From Nocardia ninae NBRC 108245 (lineage in GTDB: Bacteria; Actinomycetota; Actinomycetes; Mycobacteriales; Mycobacteriaceae), in assembly GCF_007990755.1 (NCBI RefSeq), contig NZ_BJXA01000064.1:1-53663 (forward strand): a stretch of 53,663 bases of DNA, written 5' to 3'. The translations under genes and the position numbers were made by a program. The stretch's first letter is position 1; every line of letters begins with the position of its first letter. The notes below the pieces were generated by a model. It did not search any database. It worked only from the letters and a program-made list of their open reading frames with translations, and was not told where the DNA came from. Shown here one piece after another: positions 39,672 to 47,303 of this stretch.

Positions 39672-39917
39672 TTATGTCGCGAGGGCGATCTGATGTTCCG
39701 GTCGGACGGTCATCAAATACCCGCCCGACACGCCGCCCCTGCATGAGACCAAGTACGCCACGACCTGGCTGTCGTCGGCCGGATTACGGCACACGGTAGC
39801 GATGGTGCCTGTGTGCTGAACCGCGTCAGGATGGTTCGCATCGAGGGCGCGGCCGTGGCTGTCGGCGTACCAGGTCACCGGGTCGCCCCGATGGAACTCG
39901 CGTTGCTGCTCGCTCAT
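39672..39917 (-). CDS. Small hypothetical protein
   Basis: 81 residues: MSEQQREFHRGDPVTWYADS, then 'HTGTIATVCRNPADDSQVVAYLVSC' and 'GGYLMTVRPEHQIAL'. The beta-rich pattern with 'GDPVTW' and 'G.I..V' resembles SH3-like small domains. ATG 39917 lies 7 bases after CATGCT, a possible leaderless arrangement; ATG 39929 is an alternative. Convergent with the hydroxylase gene. Function unknown. Confidence 0.55.
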   Translation of the reverse strand: MSEQQREFHRGDPVTWYADSHGRALDANHPDAVQHTGTIATVCRNPADDSQVVAYLVSCRGGVSGGYLMTVRPEHQIALAT

Positions 39918-39996
39918 GCGTTCGAGCATGACACGGGTCGGCCATCCGTCGCATACTGGTTGGTCTATTTGCACTTCAGCGACGAAGGGCGTGCCG

Positions 39997-40236
39997 ATGC
40001 CGCTGACCGAGGCGGACGCAACTGGTGGGTGGTTGCTGCATGAGCACCCAAGTCAGGGCCTCATGCTCACCCGGCAGCTGAACCGGCGCCAGCTCACGGT
40101 GTGGGAGGAGGACGGGCGGCTGTACCAGTTCGTCGTCGAGAGCAGCACCACGATGTTGAAATGGGGGCGGCGCAGCACTGTCGCGGCGGCGAAGGCCGCG
40201 GCGGAGAAGGCAGCCCGGCCACCCGCGGCTGAGTGA
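39997..40236 (+). CDS. Small hypothetical protein
   Basis: 79 residues (MPLTEADATGGWLLHEHPSQ). The middle 'RRQLTVWEEDGRLYQFVVES' is beta-rich, the end a helical Ala/Lys stretch (AAAKAAAEKAARPP). GAAGG nine bases ahead supports the ATG. Not recognised. Confidence 0.5.
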   Translation: MPLTEADATGGWLLHEHPSQGLMLTRQLNRRQLTVWEEDGRLYQFVVESSTTMLKWGRRSTVAAAKAAAEKAARPPAAE

Positions 40237-40302
40237 CCGGCACCAATCCTGTTGAACATGACACGGCATGGACTGGTCGGCTGATCGGGATAGTCTGCGG
40301 GC

Positions 40303-40467
40303 GTGGTGAACGAAGGTGATCGAGTCCGGATAGGAACCAGCGGTGTCTCGGTGTTCACGGTCGTCGACATCGAGGACGATCGGGCGGTCGTCGAGTCGGT
40401 AGAAGATGCACCGGGTCGTTATCCGTGGACCGTGCGGGTGGCCGATCTCGTACCGGCCGAGGACTGA
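40303..40467 (+). CDS. Very small KOW/SH3-like protein, leaderless
   Basis: 54 residues from GTG: VNEGDRVRIGTSGVSVFTVV, then 'DIEDDRAVVESVEDAPGRYP' and 'WTVRVADLVPAED'. This is the pattern of a single SH3-like barrel ('GDRVRI...G.F.V..I'), common in short phage and plasmid proteins. TAGTCT lies 6 bases before the GTG, a leaderless promoter. No other function is visible. Confidence 0.55.
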   Translation: MVNEGDRVRIGTSGVSVFTVVDIEDDRAVVESVEDAPGRYPWTVRVADLVPAED

Positions 40468-40832
40468 CAGCCCCGCGGTAGGCACAGCCGCCATATGGTT
40501 CGGGTTGCCCACCGCATCAAAACGTTTCGCGAAGCCACTGCGCCGGGGTCTTCCGATTCCGGGGCACGAGGATGAGGGCGGCGCGTCCAACTGCGGCCTG
40601 GATGTCTCCGGTGTCCACCATGAGGCCAGCGACCGTTGTGATCGCACAACTAAATAGAGCTTTTCATGCCTCTGACCTGGCCCCTCGTTGTGTTCCATGT
40701 CAAGTAACGGGTAGTGTCCAGGCGCGTACAGGGAATATTCAAAATGGAGCGTTCCAGCGGAAACTTCCCTTGTAGAAACGGATGAGGCCGGACATCGCGC
40801 CTCTAACGCAACGTCCGGCCACACCCGGTCTG
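40468..40832. other. Intergenic region with inverted repeat
   Basis: No gene seen. GGCCGGAC (40786-40793) and GTCCGGCC (40813-40820) form an 8-bp inverted repeat just after the end of the minus-strand gene at 40833, a possible terminator for it. Confidence 0.45.
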
Positions 40833-41036
40833 CTAGCGATCGTTTGCCCGGCTAAAGCGTCGATCGTTTTGCAGCAGCCACAACGCCAGCCCGGTGACTA
40901 CGGTTACCGGGCTGGTTGGGTCTTCGACCCAAAAGGGCAGGACAACCTGCACCAATCCCAGCGCCGGCCTCGCGATGTCGATCCAGTGCTTAGCGCCGTC
41001 CCCGTCGTCGGACGGGGGCTCCTCCTGGTCATCCAT
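40833..41036 (-). CDS. Small hypothetical protein
   Basis: 67 residues: MDDQEEPPSDDGDGAKHWID, 'ARPALGLVQVVLPFWVEDPT' and 'PVTVVTGLALWLLQNDRRFS'. Acidic N-terminus followed by two hydrophobic segments that may be short membrane helices. No clear ribosome site, so the start is tentative. The opposite-strand frame in the same place has no coding character. Not recognised. Confidence 0.4.
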   Translation of the reverse strand: MDDQEEPPSDDGDGAKHWIDIARPALGLVQVVLPFWVEDPTSPVTVVTGLALWLLQNDRRFSRANDR

Positions 41037-41516
41037 GTAGTGGATGCCCTCTCAATCGCGGTCGACCGGAACCTTGTCCGGCGACCTGTGGTGAACACCG
41101 GACCGAGATCCGGCGCCACGCCGTTCGCGGCGAGGTTCGAGGCCTGCCCCGGGGAGGGAGCGGGCGGCGATTGATCGGGCCGAACGCATGTCCGACCGGG
41201 AGTGAGGGAAACCCTAGCGCAGCCCCCGACATGCCAACCTAATCAAACTGCTGTTACCCGCCCTGCCGACTTTTTGTTGGCTGGGGGCTTCGAGGCGGGA
41301 ACAACACGGTCGACATGTTCCGGCATGTGCAGATATGCCGTGGCATGACGCTTTCGGACGCCCGTGAGCAGCAGCGACAGCGTGCATTGTGACGTAAGTC
41401 ATGTATGGCGTTGTGGTTGTTGACGTCCTCCAGGAACAGGTGGTGTTGCAGTCGATGATGGCGATGGTGAAACGCGGACATGGTGATCCGCCAGGCGTGC
41501 ATTGCACGCTGCTCTT
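41037..41516. other. Intergenic region
   Basis: No gene supported. A CGGCAT-N8-ATGCCG inverted repeat lies near 41323-41342, next to an ATGCC/GGCAT pair. Their role is unclear. Confidence 0.35.
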
Positions 41517-42692
41517 CTAGTGCATGGCGGCCGTTTCTCGCAGGGGCATGGTTCTGGCGGCGGTTTCCATGAGGACCGCCGCGAGGGCGAGTGCTCCGGC
41601 GAGGATGGCGCCGGCGGGTGCGCCGCCGGTGGTGATGATCAGTCCGCCGGTGATGATGCCGAACCAGGCCGCGACCACGATGGTGACGATGGCTCGGGTG
41701 CTGATGAACGGGGCGGTCCAGGTGGCTTCCATCGTGGCGAACCACATCGGTGCGGCGGCGAAGATGATGAATCCGGTCAGCAGTCCGATGAATGCCAGCC
41801 CGATCGCGTGCCAGGTCAGTAGCCCGGCACCGGCCCCGAGTAGGGCGGAGACGGTGAAGCGTTGTGGCGCAACCGTTGCTGGTAGCTTCCCCCACCAGGG
41901 GAACACCCCGACGAGCAGGCCGATCAGGGCCAGGGTGAAGAACACCGTGTACATCGTCGCGGTGCGCGGGGGTCCGAGGAACATCGTCGCGGCCACCGGG
42001 TAGAGCGCGACGACCATCAGTACCAGTACGTCGCGACGGAACCGGCCGGTCCGCGGCAGCGTCCTGGCCGAGAGCGTTCCTTGCTTGTCGCCGATGGTGT
42101 AGACGATGTTGATGTTCCCGCCTTGACGTTCGACGGTCGGGACATCCACGGGCATCCGCGCGCCGGCACCGCCGAAGTCAGGGCCCACCCATTGAATCCG
42201 GGGCCCGCGCATCACCTCCTGGATGTAGTTCTCCGCAGCGAGTGACATCTCGGCATCTGACCGCCCGTCCCGGCGGAGGCGCACCTCGGGGACCTGGCTG
42301 GAGGTTTCCAGGCTGGCGCGAGGTGCTGGCGCGATGGGTAGTCCGCTGAGTTTCGTCCAGATGCGCAGTACCGCCTGGATCTGGTCCTCGGAGAGGCGGC
42401 AGCCGCGCAGGAACGCCTCGACCTGGGCGCCATTGCTGGGTAGCGCGGTGTTCTTCGGGGAGATGAAGTGATAGGCCGTGCTGCGCGGGATGCCGGTGTA
42501 GGCCGCGACCTGGCCGGGGGTGAGCCCGGAGGCCTTCTGGATACGGCGAAGCAGCGCGATGAACTCGGTCGGGGTCTCTGCGGCCAGCACCAGCCGGTCG
42601 CGTCCGGTGGAACCGGCTGGGGCTGTGGCCATGGCGCGGCGGCGCTCACCCTGGGCAGGCCGGCGTCGTTGCGTCTTGCGGTTTTGTTTCAT
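41517..42692 (-). CDS. XRE-type helix-turn-helix protein with membrane domain
   Basis: 391 residues. A helix-turn-helix of XRE type is near residues 43-75 (FIALLRRIQKASGLTPGQVA, then YTGIPRSTAYHFI). A linker with 'SLAAENYIQEVMRG' follows. From about 215 the protein has six or more membrane helices (RDVLVLMVVALYPVAATMF, YTVFFTLALIGLLVGVFPWW and further). DNA-binding plus membrane topology suggests a one-component membrane-tethered regulator. ATG at 42692 overlaps the preceding gene's stop by four bases (ATGA), so the two are translated together. The final loop is Ala/Gly-rich. Confidence 0.7.
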   Translation of the reverse strand: MKQNRKTQRRRPAQGERRRAMATAPAGSTGRDRLVLAAETPTEFIALLRRIQKASGLTPGQVAAYTGIPRSTAYHFISPKNTALPSNGAQVEAFLRGCRLSEDQIQAVLRIWTKLSGLPIAPAPRASLETSSQVPEVRLRRDGRSDAEMSLAAENYIQEVMRGPRIQWVGPDFGGAGARMPVDVPTVERQGGNINIVYTIGDKQGTLSARTLPRTGRFRRDVLVLMVVALYPVAATMFLGPPRTATMYTVFFTLALIGLLVGVFPWWGKLPATVAPQRFTVSALLGAGAGLLTWHAIGLAFIGLLTGFIIFAAAPMWFATMEATWTAPFISTRAIVTIVVAAWFGIITGGLIITTGGAPAGAILAGALALAAVLMETAARTMPLRETAAMH

Positions 42693-42976
42693 CGGGGCTC
42701 GTTCCCACCGTTGGCAAGAACGCTCAGCGCGCGAATCATCTTGCGCCCGATACTGTCCCCGGATCGTGTCGGGACGACGCAGGCGACGATGCCGGCCACG
42801 AGCACCAGGGTGACCGTGGCCGCGGCGGCAGGGGCGATACCGTCCGCGATCAGTATCGAGACGGTCACCAGGCCGCACAGAACGAGAAAACAGGTCAACG
42901 TCACTGCGGGCCAGGTCCACGGCGACGACGGATGAACGGGTGGCTGGCCGTTATCGGCACGGCCTTCATCAGGCAT
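42689..42976 (-). CDS. Small two-helix membrane protein, paralogue of 45271-45630
   Basis: 95 residues, with 'SPWTWPAVTLTCFLVLCGLV' and 'ATVTLVLVAGIVACVVPTRS' as membrane helices and the ending 'SIGRKMIRALSVLANGG'. The order WTWP, two helices, 'CVVP.RSG..IGR...RAL..LA' is the same in the gene at 45271-45630. It precedes the XRE-membrane gene with a four-base overlap. GGAG upstream of the ATG. Function unknown. Confidence 0.6.
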   Translation of the reverse strand: MPDEGRADNGQPPVHPSSPWTWPAVTLTCFLVLCGLVTVSILIADGIAPAAAATVTLVLVAGIVACVVPTRSGDSIGRKMIRALSVLANGGNEPR

Positions 42977-43696
42977 GACGGTTACTCCAAACACACGGGC
43001 TGGCGCGACGTTCGGACGCAACCACAGGTGCTGCTCGACGCCCGACCGGCCCCCTCCACCGGCAGCAGGAGAAGACGAAACGTCAAACGTCGAGCAGCAC
43101 CGCGGGCGACACGCACACCGCGATAAGGGGGCACACAGTCGAGGCTCCGAAGGCTAGGCAGAGGGCTCGCACCGCTGGTCGGGTTGGTCCTCCCGGCTGG
43201 CGATGTCCCGGGGCAAGCCCGGAACTGCACCATGCATCATGCCGCGCGGTAAGCGGGGTGGCGAGGCTGAATGTCCGAATACGGTTGCATTCCTCGCAAT
43301 TCGTGTCCATCGCATACCGGTCGGTGTTGGTCACCACGGCGATGGAACGGCGTCCAGGAGGGATGAAACGGTGACCGAGGGTGTCTAAATCGCTGTTCAA
43401 CGACTGTCTGGCGCTCGTGTCGTTGGACGGAGAATGAACCGGTCCATGACCGATGACCAGGATGCACCTTGCAACTTGGTGCAAGTTGGCGTGTGTAGTG
43501 CCCAGCAAACTGAGATAGACGAGTACCGGAGAACTACAGTCGAAACCCGACGGCCTTCAAATACGGATTTCCTTAATTCCAAAAGTTGATTCGTAACGTT
43601 AAGCCGTTAAGAACCCCGAGCACACGCAACTGGCACACAGTCGAGCACGGGGCCACATCGGCAGGACCTCCGCTTGGTCCCGGACCCTGCCACAGC
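42977..43696. other. Gene-poor region
   Basis: No convincing gene on either strand. An AT-rich stretch around 43555-43605 contains the direct repeat CGTTAAG twice and may hold a promoter. Confidence 0.4.
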
Positions 43697-43771
43697 CGGA
43701 AACCTCAGATCGCTGGAAACGGCCGGTGGACGACTCGTCCACCCGCTCTGGGCGGCGGTCTGAGGTTTCCG
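43697..43771. repeat. Nested inverted repeats, possible structured RNA or operator
   Basis: CGGAAACCTCAGA (43697-43709) pairs with TCTGAGGTTTCCG (43759-43771). Inside, GGTGGACGA-C-TCGTCCACC (43725-43743) is a perfect palindrome. The half-site GGTGGAC is that of the operators at 26781-26834, but with five more bases in the centre. Confidence 0.5.
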
Positions 43772-43893
43772 TCCTCTTACTTCACCGCGCCGAGCTTCCC
43801 ACCAGCTAACTGCTTCGCGTCCGGAGCGCGACGGCGAGGCGCTGACGCGAGCGGGCGCCCTCGACACGGCGAGGCTGATCCCCTTCTCCTCAC

Positions 43894-43927
43894 ACTCGGC
43901 ACCTACCGACGCGGCTACGGTCCGTTC
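43894..43927 (+). promoter_or_regulatory. Conserved leaderless promoter, copy 2
   Basis: ACTCGGCA (43894-43901), 14 bases, TACGGT (43916-43921), six bases, ATG at 43928. Same elements and spacing as at 5017-5050, while the sequence between is not conserved, so the two blocks are probably under selection. Confidence 0.5.
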
Positions 43928-44095
43928 ATGACGAACAGCCAGCGGATTACCCAGGAGCGCGCCGCCCGTATCCAGTCCGCCGCGGACCGTGATCCGCGCA
44001 GTGATTCCGCCCGCTCGGGGTTCGCGGCGCGGGCGCAGTCCAGCGCCGATAAGGCGGCGCATCGCGAAAGTTCGGAGCTCTCCGGCCGCCGATAG
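43928..44095 (+). CDS. LEA/SMP-like small protein, copy 2
   Basis: 55 residues, MTNSQRITQERAARIQSAAD and onward, nearly identical in its core to the product of 5051-5218. The C-terminal tail (HRESSELSGRR) differs. Leaderless promoter as in copy 1. Probably a stress-related, hydrophilic protein. Confidence 0.7.
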   Translation: MTNSQRITQERAARIQSAADRDPRSDSARSGFAARAQSSADKAAHRESSELSGRR

Positions 44096-44125
44096 CCCAC
44101 ATCGCAGTGGTTATCGGCCGAGGCC

Positions 44126-44803
44126 CTATCGACGATTGCGCGCGGACTCTTCCCAGACTGTGACGACATCCGGGCGCAGCATCGGATTCTTGATCCGCAT
44201 CGGTTTGCCGTTCACGGTCCGATCCGCGTGGACTCGAACGTTTTTGAGGTCATCGAGATCCATGCCCGCCGCCGCGCCGGCGGCTTCGAGCGCCGGGGTG
44301 TTGAGGGCGTAGCCGCCCTTGTGTAGCGCGACGAGGACCTCGACAAGCCTGTCGCGGCCGTAGCTGCCACCGAGACCGTTGTTCAGCGGCACACCACGCA
44401 ACGCCTCGACGATCACCGGGTCGGGCACGACCTGGTCGGTGGCATCGGCGGCCAGGTTCACCCCGCCGCGGGCGTAGACCCATCCCTCGAAGGCGGGATC
44501 CGAGCTCCACAGCACCACCAAGACTCGTTCATCGTCGGGCATGCCGGAATCGACGATCGTGTCGAGCTGACGCTGGTCAGGGTGCACCACGATCCGCACT
44601 GGCTGGCGTTCCCCTGTCAGCCGGACACGGTCGGCGATCCAACTCAGCATGACCTTTCCGGCCTCGAAAGAGCCGCTGGCAGGCTTTATGACCTGCACAG
44701 ACTCCTCGGACCCGAGGAACTCACACACCCGCGTAGTCACCGTGGCGTGTGAGTCGTAGCTGGGCGACCAGTCCATCCACCGAAGAAACGCCCACTGTGT
44801 CAT
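44126..44803 (-). CDS. Hypothetical protein
   Basis: 225 residues from MTQWAFLRWMDWSPSYDSHA. Features: 'RVCEFLGSEESVQVIKPASG', a beta-rich centre (VRIVVHPDQRQLDTIV, ERVLVVLWSSDPAFEGWVYA) and a C-terminal helical domain (RDRLVEVLVALHKGGYALNT). GGAAGGAT eight bases before the ATG decides the start. No family was recognised, and no membrane or signal segment. Convergent with the LEA-like gene. Possibly a nucleic-acid or phage-defence factor, but nothing supports a choice. Confidence 0.6.
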   Translation of the reverse strand: MTQWAFLRWMDWSPSYDSHATVTTRVCEFLGSEESVQVIKPASGSFEAGKVMLSWIADRVRLTGERQPVRIVVHPDQRQLDTIVDSGMPDDERVLVVLWSSDPAFEGWVYARGGVNLAADATDQVVPDPVIVEALRGVPLNNGLGGSYGRDRLVEVLVALHKGGYALNTPALEAAGAAAGMDLDDLKNVRVHADRTVNGKPMRIKNPMLRPDVVTVWEESARNRR

Positions 44804-45040
44804 GGTCTGATCCTTCCACCCGGCACCGACAAGGACCGCCGCGCGGTCCCGGCAACGAGTCCGTGTCAAGATCCGATGCGCTTGTTCCAGTTGCCGGGCA
44901 ACAGATATAGAGGCTGACCACAAGATCCGTCTCTGTCCTAACCTTTCGGATCCGTCGTCTCAGGGGTACAAGCGGGGTACAGATCGATGGGGGTCCAATT
45001 TGTACCCCTCGGCGTACGCGGACAGCACTACCTTTCGCGC

Positions 45041-45274
45041 ATGCTCAGATCCGAAGGAACCGTGACGGCCACCGCTCGACCGCCCGAAGACTATTACTTT
45101 CCTGTCAGTTGGCTGCTCACGGCGGCAATAACGTTGGTGAGCATGGTTGAGGTATTCACCGGCACCGGAGCGTTGCTCGGCAGGATCGATGGGCCCACCC
45201 GGTGGCTGGAGGACGACAGTTTGGTGCGGCTGGCCGAGCTTTGCACCCTTGATGCCTACGGTCCGCGCCCATGA
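45041..45274 (+). CDS. Small membrane protein A1, leaderless
   Basis: 77 residues: MLRSEGTVTATARPPEDYYF then one membrane helix (VSWLLTAAITLVSMVEVFTG) and a tail 'RWLEDDSLVRLAELCTLD'. TACCTT lies 6 bases before the ATG (leaderless). Its stop overlaps the next gene (ATGA). A second, frameshifted copy starts at 46155. Upstream, AGGGGTACAA and TTGTACCCCT form an inverted repeat around 44965-45009, a possible operator. Confidence 0.6.
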   Translation: MLRSEGTVTATARPPEDYYFPVSWLLTAAITLVSMVEVFTGTGALLGRIDGPTRWLEDDSLVRLAELCTLDAYGPRP

Positions 45275-45630
45275 GGAATCCGCACGAAAACCGCCGTGGA
45301 GAAGCAAGCTTCTACGTTGCGGCTGTGAAAAATCGACCGAACCCGAAGCAGGCCAGCAACTCCGAGGCCCTACGCTGGACTTGGCCACTCACCGTGTTGA
45401 TCAGCCTGCTGGTGTTGATGGCATTGGTGTTCGCCGTCATCCTCATCGTTCTCGGCGTCCATCCCGTCGCGGCGACCGTGCTCGCCGTCGCGGCCGTCGG
45501 CACCATCGTCTCCTGCGTGGTCCCACAGCGATCCGGCGGTTGGGGAACAATCGGGCGCCGCGCGCTGCGAGCCCTCGGCACGCTGGCTGGGGCCGACTCC
45601 CCCACCAACCGCGGCGACGTCGACCCCTAG
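45271..45630 (+). CDS. Small two-helix membrane protein B1
   Basis: 119 residues. 'LRWTWPLTVLISLLVLMALV' and 'ATVLAVAAVGTIVSCVVPQR' are membrane helices; the ending is 'IGRRALRALGTLAGADSP'. Paralogue of the product of 42689-42976. Start overlaps A1, so A1 and B1 form a coupled pair. Function unknown. Confidence 0.65.
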   Translation: MRNPHENRRGEASFYVAAVKNRPNPKQASNSEALRWTWPLTVLISLLVLMALVFAVILIVLGVHPVAATVLAVAAVGTIVSCVVPQRSGGWGTIGRRALRALGTLAGADSPTNRGDVDP

Positions 45631-45724
45631 GCGCTGGTCGACCCGCACCGGATAACCGGAATCTTCTGTCGCACAACAAGATCGAAAGAAGATCTGTCGG
45701 TGGCCACCGTCATACTTCGTGGCT

Positions 45725-45997
45725 ATGACTTCTCACCGAGTACGTGCGCATCTACGGAATGGACGGCCCGTGCGGGCGCATTCACGTAGGTCACGAGGGA
45801 GTTCCTCGTCACCGCTGGGATTCCTCGCTGTCGGCGCGGTCGCGGTCTTCGGCATCATCGCCACCGCCGCTGGAGGAGGCTGGTCTTCTAACGACCGGCC
45901 ATCCTCGCCGACGACTCCGCAACCGGTCGTGTCGGCAACATCCACTGCGACGCCCGGAGAAAGCGCCGGTTGTTTCCCCTTCCAGGTTGGCTGCTGA
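45725..45997 (+). CDS. Small membrane-anchored or exported protein
   Basis: 90 residues. A basic, Arg-rich N-terminus (RVRAHLRNGRPVRAHSRRSR) precedes one hydrophobic helix (LGFLAVGAVAVFGIIATAAG) and a Ser/Pro/Thr-rich tail with two cysteines (CFPFQVGC), which would lie outside the cell. ATG 45725 is taken; GTG 45719 is possible. CATACT about eight bases ahead could be its -10. Not recognised. Confidence 0.5.
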   Translation: MTSHRVRAHLRNGRPVRAHSRRSRGSSSSPLGFLAVGAVAVFGIIATAAGGGWSSNDRPSSPTTPQPVVSATSTATPGESAGCFPFQVGC

Positions 45998-46128
45998 CTC
46001 AACCTGGACGCGCACGCCTCCGGTTCACCCATACCGCAGACCGGGGGTTAGGCCGGAATTGGTCCGGCGCACCGTCGGGGGTGGGGGATTCCCCCCACTC
46101 GAGAAGGGGGGATTCGTCCCCCTCCGCG

Positions 46129-46155
46129 TGTGCGAACGGACCTACCGTTCGCACA
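46129..46155. promoter_or_regulatory. Inverted repeat over the promoter of copy A2
   Basis: TGTGCGAACGG (46129-46139) and CCGTTCGCACA (46145-46155) are perfect mirror arms around five bases. The -10 box TACCGT (46143-46148) lies in the centre and the last base is the A of the ATG. Binding here would block transcription. Confidence 0.55.
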
Positions 46156-46494
46156 TGCTCAGACCTGAAAAGACTGCGGAGACTACCACTCTCAAGCTCC
46201 GAAGACTTTTACTTTTCTATCAGTCTGCTGCTCATCACGTCCATAAGGTCGGTGAGCATGCTTGAGGTATTCACCGGCGCAGCAGCGGCATTCGGCGGAC
46301 TCACCTGGTGGTTGCGGCACGACGGTCTGGTGCGGCTGGTGGCGGGCCTCGTCGCGGTTGCGCATTCTGACCCGGGCCGACGCGCCGACGCGCTCAAGGT
46401 GCTTCGTTGCATCGGACGCCGTGCGTCAACACGGAACGGCACCACACGGGAACGTCAGCTGCCCAGCTCCGGGTCTGGCAGGCGACGGCCTTGA
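46155..46494 (+). pseudogene. Membrane protein A2, frameshifted copy of A1
   Basis: The DNA matches A1 from the start codon (ATGCTCAGA.C.GAA) through 'SSEDFYFSISLLLITSIRSV' and 'SMLEVFTGAAAAFGGLTWWL', but one extra base before the 'gaagac' block shifts the frame after about 15 codons. The start frame ends after 36 codons; the homologous frame stays open to 46494, where it overlaps the recombinase gene. Translation from the GTG/ATG near 46254-46260 could yield a shortened protein. Confidence 0.6.
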
Positions 46495-47123
46495 CCGAGT
46501 TCGGGGATGTGTTTGTAGAGGGTGCCGCGTGAGACGCCGAGTAGCCGAGCGATAGACGCCACGGATTCGTCGGGGCGGGTGAGCATTGCGCGGGCTTGGC
46601 GGATCTGCTCGGCGTTCATCGCCGGTGGCCGGCCGAGGCGTTGCCCGCGGGCCCGGGCGGCGGCCAGGCCCTCGTTGGTGCCGTCGACGATGAGCTCGCG
46701 GATGAACTCGGCGAGTGCGGCGAAGACGTGGAACACCAGGCGGCCGCCGGGAGTGGTGGTGTCGAGGGCTTCGTGCAGGGACCGGAATCCGATGCCGCGC
46801 TTACGAAGCCCGGCCACGATCGAGATCAGGTCCTGCAGGGAGCGCCCGAGGCGATCCAGCGACGGCACGACGAGGGTGTCGCCGGGACGTAGGTAGTCCA
46901 GGCACGCCCAGAGTTCTTCGCGCTCGGCGTTCTTGCCGGATTTCTTGTCGGTGAAGATCCGCTGGCATCCGGCCGCGGTGAGCGCGGCGACCTGACGGTC
47001 GAGCAGCTGGCCCTTGGTCGACACGCGGCCGTAGCCGACGAGGGCACCACCGCCACCGATCGGATCGAGCGCATCGCCGTCGAGGGCGAGCGGGTCGGCG
47101 ACATCGAGCGGGTGCTGGGTCAT
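46455..47123 (-). CDS. Serine recombinase (resolvase/invertase family)
   Basis: 222 residues. After an unusual N-terminal extension of about 25 residues comes the catalytic domain: 'LVGYGRVSTKGQLLDRQ' with catalytic S35, 'DTLVVPSLDRLGRSLQDL' with the conserved arginines, and 'GRLVFHVFAALAEFIRELIV'. The C-terminus has a Hin-type helix-turn-helix (ESVASIARLLGVSRGTLYKH). Resolvases of this size serve multimer resolution or transposon cointegrates; no transposase is nearby, so plasmid dimer resolution is likely. TACAGT seven bases before the ATG suggests a leaderless mRNA. Inverted sites follow upstream. Confidence 0.85.
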   Translation of the reverse strand: MTQHPLDVADPLALDGDALDPIGGGGALVGYGRVSTKGQLLDRQVAALTAAGCQRIFTDKKSGKNAEREELWACLDYLRPGDTLVVPSLDRLGRSLQDLISIVAGLRKRGIGFRSLHEALDTTTPGGRLVFHVFAALAEFIRELIVDGTNEGLAAARARGQRLGRPPAMNAEQIRQARAMLTRPDESVASIARLLGVSRGTLYKHIPELGQGRRLPDPELGS

Positions 47124-47156
47124 GTCCCGGACTGTACGAGAAAGGTCCGACAGGAC

Positions 47157-47253
47157 TTGTTGAACACCAACCGTTTTCGACACGTTTGTTGAACACCGCA
47201 TCGGCAGGGTCGTCCTGGAGATTCGGTCCGGCCGGGCCGGTGTTCAACAAACG
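47157..47253. other. Candidate recombination (res) site of the serine recombinase
   Basis: TTGTTGAACACC (47157-47168), CGTTTGTTGAACACC (47183-47197) and the exact inverse GGTGTTCAACAAACG (47239-47253) lie upstream of the recombinase start. The two full arms are identical 15-mers in opposite orientation. Related blocks AACCGTTTTCGACAC and AACGTTTTACGACAC flank them. This is the layout of a res region with subsites that also overlap the promoter. Confidence 0.6.
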
Positions 47254-47303
47254 AACGTTTTACGACACCGCAACGCGTGGTAGGCCGTGTGGGCACCGCT
47301 TGA

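Noticed and set aside
40782-41174. 130-codon plus-strand frame
   Set aside because: The opposite strand (40833-41036) has the more protein-like sequence; this one starts inside an inverted repeat.
41254-41895. 213-codon minus-strand frame rich in His and Arg
   Set aside because: A shifted-frame shadow of the XRE-membrane gene.
43083-43508. 141-codon minus-strand frame with a CEEC motif
   Set aside because: No promoter or ribosome site and a low-complexity end; not supportable as a gene.
46455-47123. Complete transposon carrying the serine recombinase
   Set aside because: No transposase and no terminal inverted repeats or target duplications were found around it.
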